From assembly GCA_015178975.1 (NCBI GenBank), contig WHVD01000245.1, forward strand, positions 1 to 64,000: 64,000 bases of DNA, given 5' to 3'. Shown piece by piece: positions 59,869 through 64,000 of the stretch. The stretch is from Hysterangium stoloniferum (taxonomy: Eukaryota; Basidiomycota; Agaricomycetes; Hysterangiales; Hysterangiaceae). Numbering within the stretch: position 1 is the stretch's first letter; each line of letters starts with the position of its first letter. The position numbers were made by a program, and so were the translations under genes. The notes beneath the pieces are model-generated. The model saw only the letters and a list, made by a program, of their open reading frames with translations. It ran no database searches and was not told where the DNA came from.

Positions 59869-60331
59869 TGTAATGTATTCATGGATTCTCTTAGATAGCT
59901 CAATAAATGCTATAGTGTCACAGAGCTTCAACAACAAAACAAGCAAAGGTCCAGTAATTTAAATACTGATAGATTAATGAGCTGCGCTATGAAGCTTAAA
60001 CAACTCAAATCAATGCTTATTTTGATTATTGAAAGGTTCAATAGAACTGTGTATGACTCTTTTAGCAAATAAAAGAACTATTCCTTGAGAATAGGGGCTG
60101 GAAGCTGAATATATGCGCAGTAACTTGGCAGAGACTTGATATAAGAGCTTCGGATTCTTGTATGCTTATTTGTAACTATTAATAGTTATTTAACAAGGTG
60201 TTAAATAATTTATTAATAGAGAAAATAATATGTATTGGATTATCTGAGTGCTTGTACTTGATTAATTCAATAAACTTAGGGCTGGGCCTTGAGTAATCTA
60301 GTATTGGCAGGGATTTCAGTAAGGATACTTA
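59869..60331 (-). mobile_element. Inverted, truncated copy of the LTR at 1-820
   Basis: Starts TGTAATGTATTC exactly at the break of unit D and runs as the inverse of about 820-360 of the window with scattered differences. It ends after GGATACTTA at 60331, where a family exon begins. The outer part with the TATA-like sequence is missing. No target duplication can be tested because both flanks are broken. Confidence 0.75.
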
Positions 60332-60826
60332 GATCATGGTGCCCTTGGCAAGTTTCTACGCAAGTATCTTACGCTGCCAAAACTGGGAAGACTAGTTCAA
60401 GACAGTGCTGATTTAGCGAGGTAGGGATACTTCAATCATTGAATATACTGGAAATACTCATGTCTGAGTCGTAGACCTACATATCTGCCTCAAATTCGGA
60501 GAAGAGTGACAGTGGTTTTAGAGAGTTTCCCGATATTTTCTTTCAGGAGCGGCAAAGGTCACACTATCAGGCTTATGACATTCTTGGCTTCGGCCTCATT
60601 ATACCTTACTCACCCACTCGTCAACCCAAATCTCTATATGGTTTGCAGACAGATGTATGTGCTGCTCATCATCGGGAGCCCGATAACATAAATTATGACC
60701 AGGTTCGTTACATCCCCATCGTTCTCGAAGCTTCTCCCTGAATATCTCTCTCATCCAAGTCTTAATGATCTGGTCCCATCGCTCTGAACTCCATACACCT
60801 GTATATACAATTAGGTATGACCTCAT
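60332..60826. pseudogene. Rearranged fragment of the 27-29 kb gene family
   Basis: 60340-60440 is family exon 2 on the plus strand (CCAAAACTGGGAAGACTAG, then the GAGGTAGGG donor), and 60490-60597 is the start of exon 3 on the plus strand. At about 60597 orientation flips: 60826-60599 is exon 1 on the minus strand (MREIFREKLRERWGCNEPG, HNLCYRAPDDEQHIHLSANH). The two parts are therefore joined head to head and cannot make the normal protein. Confidence 0.65.
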
Positions 60827-61522
60827 ATCTCGTGTTGCAACTGTATAGATTCAACTGGTTAACATCATGTGATAGTTATTATTAGATAGTTCCTGAGCAG
60901 ATAGTCTTACAAATCAGTGCACAGACCATCTAGTACAGTATATAGTTAGTCCAGTTGAGGGGTAGAAACCTCAACTGGAAGCCCAGCTATATCACCGGTT
61001 TATATTCTCCACCGCTCTATCTAAGTTACTTAGTACCTAGATAGAGAGTCTCAAACTGTGATTCCCCGGCTTGCAGTTTATCCTAATACATTCAGGTATT
61101 GGATGATGAAAAAACGGCATAAACCGATAGGTGATTGTGGTAAGCACACATACCTTGATATGGGTAGGCTACGTTTCCAGTCACATGTTCATTACACACG
61201 ACTACAAGACTCTACTTGACTCAACAATGGCAACTACTGTATCGCAAGATGACTGGCTCACCGTTAGGGCTATCCTACCATTTTGCAACACTTACCTGTG
61301 ATTCCTTTTGCAAGATAATGATGGATGGATCGGTAGGTCTTGCTCACACTGCGCCTGTAAAATGTGTAAGTCTACAATTACTTTCTACTTATTTTATCTC
61401 TCTTATTATTAATGATCTAGTTAAGGACATGTCTTTGATGCAGCAATGACCAACACAAGGTATTTCTTTGGGGTCACTGCTGTCCATTCCGGCATGAACG
61501 AGGCTCTAAAGCCAAGAAAACC
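60827..61522. other. No supportable gene; 10-bp hairpin at 60951-60978
   Basis: CCAGTTGAGG at 60951-60960 is repeated inverted as CCTCAACTGG at 60969-60978 with an 8-base loop. The short frame at 61216-61449 lacks motifs. A TATA-like context for the next gene is not evident. Confidence 0.4.
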
Positions 61523-62238
61523 ATGGAATTGAAGGCTGGGCCCCTCACTACATTTCCAAATGGTGTAACTATGAAAACTACTGCTCTACCAGCTGTTCAA
61601 AGCCCCCCTCGAGTTTTGTCCATTCGCAAGGTGATGCTTCACCTCCCACCTCTTTCCCAGCCTTATGCCACGAGTGAAAAACCGTCAAAGATGCTGCAAA
61701 ACCTCGAAATCCAATCACCAACAGAACCAGCATCCCCCCCCCCCCCCTTGCAAATCCTGCACCCCCCAGTACCGTCCCTCGATTTGATACCCCACTATCC
61801 TCACCACCCACCCAAATGGACGATTCAGCATTTGTTCTTGATCTGTACCTCCAAAAACCCCCCTCTCCACCAAAAATAATGCCAGTTGCATTCCCTGCCA
61901 AGCAAAGTAGTGGGAGTACTAGGACTATAGCCCTGGATGGAGTGTGTGGTGAGCTGGCAGAGGATATTATGCACAACATCATTGTAGGTACAGCTGGTGG
62001 CCAAAAACACACTCATACACCATCCTTCGACAGTCCCAGGCAAGGAGAGATAGGATCTGGAGCAGGAGCTGATGGTGAGATAAGGAAGCATGCAAAAAAG
62101 GTCAGTTCACTCTGCGTCTTTACTACACTTTAGCTAATGTTCCAACAGGGATCAGCTTACATAGTCCCAGCCATTAAGACATATATTAATGAAGATACTG
62201 ATCGCACAATACCTATGCAAAATCAACATGGACCTTAA
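61523..62238 (+). CDS. Proline-rich protein of unknown function, frame broken at a C tract
   Basis: Function not recognised. From ATG at 61523, about 70 codons (MELKAGPLTTFPNGV) lead to a run of 14 C at 61734-61747. After the run, a different frame reads well: STVPRFDTPLSSPPTQMDDS, ALDGVCGELAEDIMHNIIVG and GADGEIRKHAKK. A GT-AG intron (62101-62148, GTCAGT...CAACAG) then leads to GSAYIVPAIKTYINEDTD and a stop at 62236-62238. One base more or less in the C run, or slippage, would unite the halves; a homopolymer length error is the simplest explanation. The gene may once have continued into the coiled-coil frame at 63211, since an LTR lies between them. Confidence 0.4.
61734..61747 (+). repeat. 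Homopolymer run of 14 C
   Basis: Fourteen C in a row inside a proline-coding stretch, the point where the coding frame changes. Confidence 0.95.
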
Positions 62239-62346
62239 TGATCAAGGTAAGTATATTTTAAATTCCATTAGATGGTCTACTGACGTCTGCCCACTTGGTA
62301 GTGTCGTCAACTTTCAGAGCTAACTGGGGCATATGTTGTGACATTG

Positions 62347-63167
62347 TGTTACAACCGGACAATCCCGCCGGACTCTGGGTACTAACCTGTACGCCATCAC
62401 ACCCTACACGCACCAATTGTCTGTTTATAGGATTTCCTGCCCGGACTCCGTTACGTCAAGACTTGTTATATGTATGTTCGACCTCATTACGACACATATC
62501 AGTCACTGGACTTCCCCTGGACTCCGTCTCTGTCTATGTCCGCCTTCGTCCCATGCATCAGTCACCGGACCCCACTCAGAATCCTGTTACTGCTCTAATC
62601 GAGCCCCGTTCCCATTTTAGTCAAATGACCTGTCACGATTTAGGACTCCGCTCCCACTCCGTTTCCCATTATGGGTTATGCTTTGTCACGATTCGGACTC
62701 CGCTCTGTTCCATTCCATTCCTAACACCAAACTTGGTGTTTATTATTCCCGTTTTATGTTTTGTTAGTTTCGTTTTGTCATTACTGGATTTGGTATGTCA
62801 TTCACTCCACGGTCTATATAAACTGGCAGATGTTGTACATACAATCCAGTCAGAAAATTAGCTTAGATTCCCCAGTAATCTAATACATTTTCCACTCTAA
62901 AACCCTACTTGATTCACACCACTCTCACTAGTTGGAGCCCACAGGCTCTGGTGTATCAATCTCTCTCACCAGTCTCAACTCACAACCCACAACCTCCGAC
63001 TTATGACTCATGACCCACAACCCCTACCCGGACTCCCCGGGATTCCTGTCTGCCTGTCTGAAATTGGACAACACGATCTAGCGAGGGTGCAGCCTATAAG
63101 CTGAAGCCAAGTCCTACCAGATATCCTGCGGGTTTCTCCGGAGACCCGCCCTGTATGTATCCTAACA
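62347..63167 (+). mobile_element. Solo LTR, 821 bp, with CATTG target duplication
   Basis: Starts TGTTACAACC and ends ATCCTAACA. It is flanked on both sides by CATTG (62342-62346 and 63168-63172), the 5-bp duplication typical of LTR retrotransposon insertion. A TATA box (CTATATAAAC) lies at 62814-62823. CCGGACTCCG-like and GTCACGATTCGGACTCCGCT-like words recur inside. No internal region remains, so it is the product of LTR-LTR recombination. Plus-strand orientation follows from the TATA position. Gypsy-type is likely but not shown. Confidence 0.9.
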
Positions 63168-63210
63168 CATTGGTTTCCCAGTATGTTATTCTTATGTTCA
63201 TTCCATCTGA

Positions 63211-63630
63211 GTGATATGTCCTGTAGCTGATGCTTTTTTAAGTCCAGAAAGCCTTGGACGAGGAGCTTCGAAATTTTTTGTTTCAGATATTCTTAAAACG
63301 GATCAAGACAATGTGAGAGATATCAAGGAAAATATGGATGCTCTTGGGAGAATATTCATACACACTTGTGATGAACAACACTCTGGAGCACTCAAGTGGA
63401 TCACAGAACATCATGAGAGGGCAGAAAAAGCTGAACAAGAAAAGGTATGACTGCAAGCAGAATGGGACAGAGTGGAATGGGAGAAGGAATGGGCACAGGC
63501 AGAAAAGAAAAGAGCAAACCGGGAGAAGGAGCAGGCAGAAGCTGTACTTGAGAGGAAGGAACAGGAACGAATGGAGCTTTTGCGTCAATTGGAGGAATTA
63601 CATGCATCTATTTCAAAAAATGTTATATAA
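63211..63630 (+). pseudogene. Coiled-coil reading frame with an in-frame TGA
   Basis: Function not recognised. About 80 codons (SPESLGRGASKFFVSDILK, NVRDIKENMDALGRIF, HSGALKWITEHHERAEKAEQ) run to TGA at 63448-63450. The same frame then continues with LQAEWDRVEWEKEWAQAEKK and ends QLEELHASISKNVI before TAA at 63628-63630. The C-terminal part is strongly charged with heptad spacing, as in a coiled coil. The TGA would be CGA before a C-to-T change. No start is evident, so this is probably the 3' exon of a gene separated from its 5' part by the LTR at 62347-63167. Confidence 0.45.
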
Positions 63631-63643
63631 ATCCATATAATTT

Positions 63644-64000
63644 CTACTTTTGTTTTATATTTTCCAAAGTAAGAGTTCGACATCTATTCATCACCTCCAT
63701 GTATACCTTGAGATATTGGATAGCATGGTGCTGTGTCATATAGCTGACACTCTTGCAAATCTTAGCCGCTCCTGAATTACCAATTTCAGCTGCACTTGTA
63801 TTAACTGATTGTAGGAGGGGATCATATTGCATAACAAAGCTGGCAGCACTTGCTTTGCTACATTTTGTGTGATCAGCAGTGTGAAATTCGTCAATTACAA
63901 ACCATGTGTTGCAAAAAAAGGATGGTTCACGAATAAGGCAGTAGGAAGCCAGTTGGCAAGCAAAATCATAGACAATAATTTTGGGAGCAATAGGCCAGTG
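63644..64000 (-). CDS. KDZ/CxC-like transposase-type protein, C-terminal part (runs off the window)
   Basis: The minus strand is open from the window edge (64000) to the stop at 63644, giving 118 codons of a C-terminus. The sequence has the pattern I associate with KDZ-like and related cysteine-cluster transposases of fungi and animals: KIIVYDFACQLASYCLIREP, then FFCNTWFVIDEFH, HTKCSKASA, and a Glu in NTSAAEIGN where relatives have an NEQxN motif. A SVSYMTQHHAIQYLKVYM helix follows. The Asp of VYDFACQ and that Glu could be catalytic; this is by analogy only. No lesion is visible in this part. The start and upstream exons lie outside the window. Confidence 0.5.
   Translation of the reverse strand, partial: HWPIAPKIIVYDFACQLASYCLIREPSFFCNTWFVIDEFHTADHTKCSKASAASFVMQYDPLLQSVNTSAAEIGNSGAAKICKSVSYMTQHHAIQYLKVYMEVMNRCRTLTLENIKQK

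Noticed and set aside
59175..59903. 242-codon minus-strand Cys/Lys/Asn-rich frame
   Set aside because: Antisense of the 18-bp array of unit D; the cysteine spacing comes from the repeat, not from a zinc-binding domain.

Overview
The window looks like a repeat-rich, low-gene-density stretch of a filamentous fungal chromosome, most likely an Agaricomycete. The supports are short GT-AG introns of about 45-60 nt, Helitron (Rep-PIF1) transposons, solo LTRs with target-site duplications, and several multi-exon genes of a kind I associate with mushroom-forming fungi but cannot name. The genus is not resolved. No rRNA, tRNA or CRISPR was seen.

Layout. 1-3.7 kb: one LTR at the window edge and a short solo LTR at 3426-3656. 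4.6-6.1 kb: a decayed gene with several frameshifts. 6.8-30.3 kb: a graveyard of rearranged, decayed paralogues of one large multi-exon gene on both strands (best copy 27.15-29.02 kb, minus). It also holds a small membrane-protein gene (11.35-12.77 kb, minus) whose 3' exon cassettes are tandemly multiplied and whose middle exon has a nearly perfect inverted copy at 14.08-14.49 kb. 30.8-33.8 kb: two compact multi-exon minus-strand genes whose exons are mostly too short to show as long open frames. 34.79-38.33 kb: a nine-exon gene that looks transposase-derived (MULE-like DDE spacing), with one in-frame stop and one frameshift.

39.742-59.868 kb is the main feature: four head-to-tail units that share left-end and right-end sequences. 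Units A (7.13 kb) and C (7.32 kb) encode the Helitron Rep-helicase protein. Units B (3.23 kb) and D (2.45 kb, cut at its right end) are non-coding and made almost wholly of minisatellites in the same order. The order is A-B-C-D, all plus strand, so it can be read as two 10-kb dimers. Both coding copies are dead by different lesions, several of them CGA-to-TGA or CAG-to-TAG changes; copy C also has an Asp-to-His change in helicase Walker B. An inverted LTR, matching the one at the window start, abuts the cut end of unit D.

60.3-64 kb: a rearranged fragment of the 27-29 kb gene family, a proline-rich gene with a 14-C tract, an 821-bp solo LTR with a CATTG target duplication between it and a coiled-coil reading frame, and at the right edge the 3' end of a minus-strand KDZ/CxC-like transposase-type gene.

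Biologically the window is a nest of transposable elements and gene relics. The Rep-helicase is the only recognisable replication machinery, and units B and D look like its non-autonomous passengers. All splice models are read by eye.
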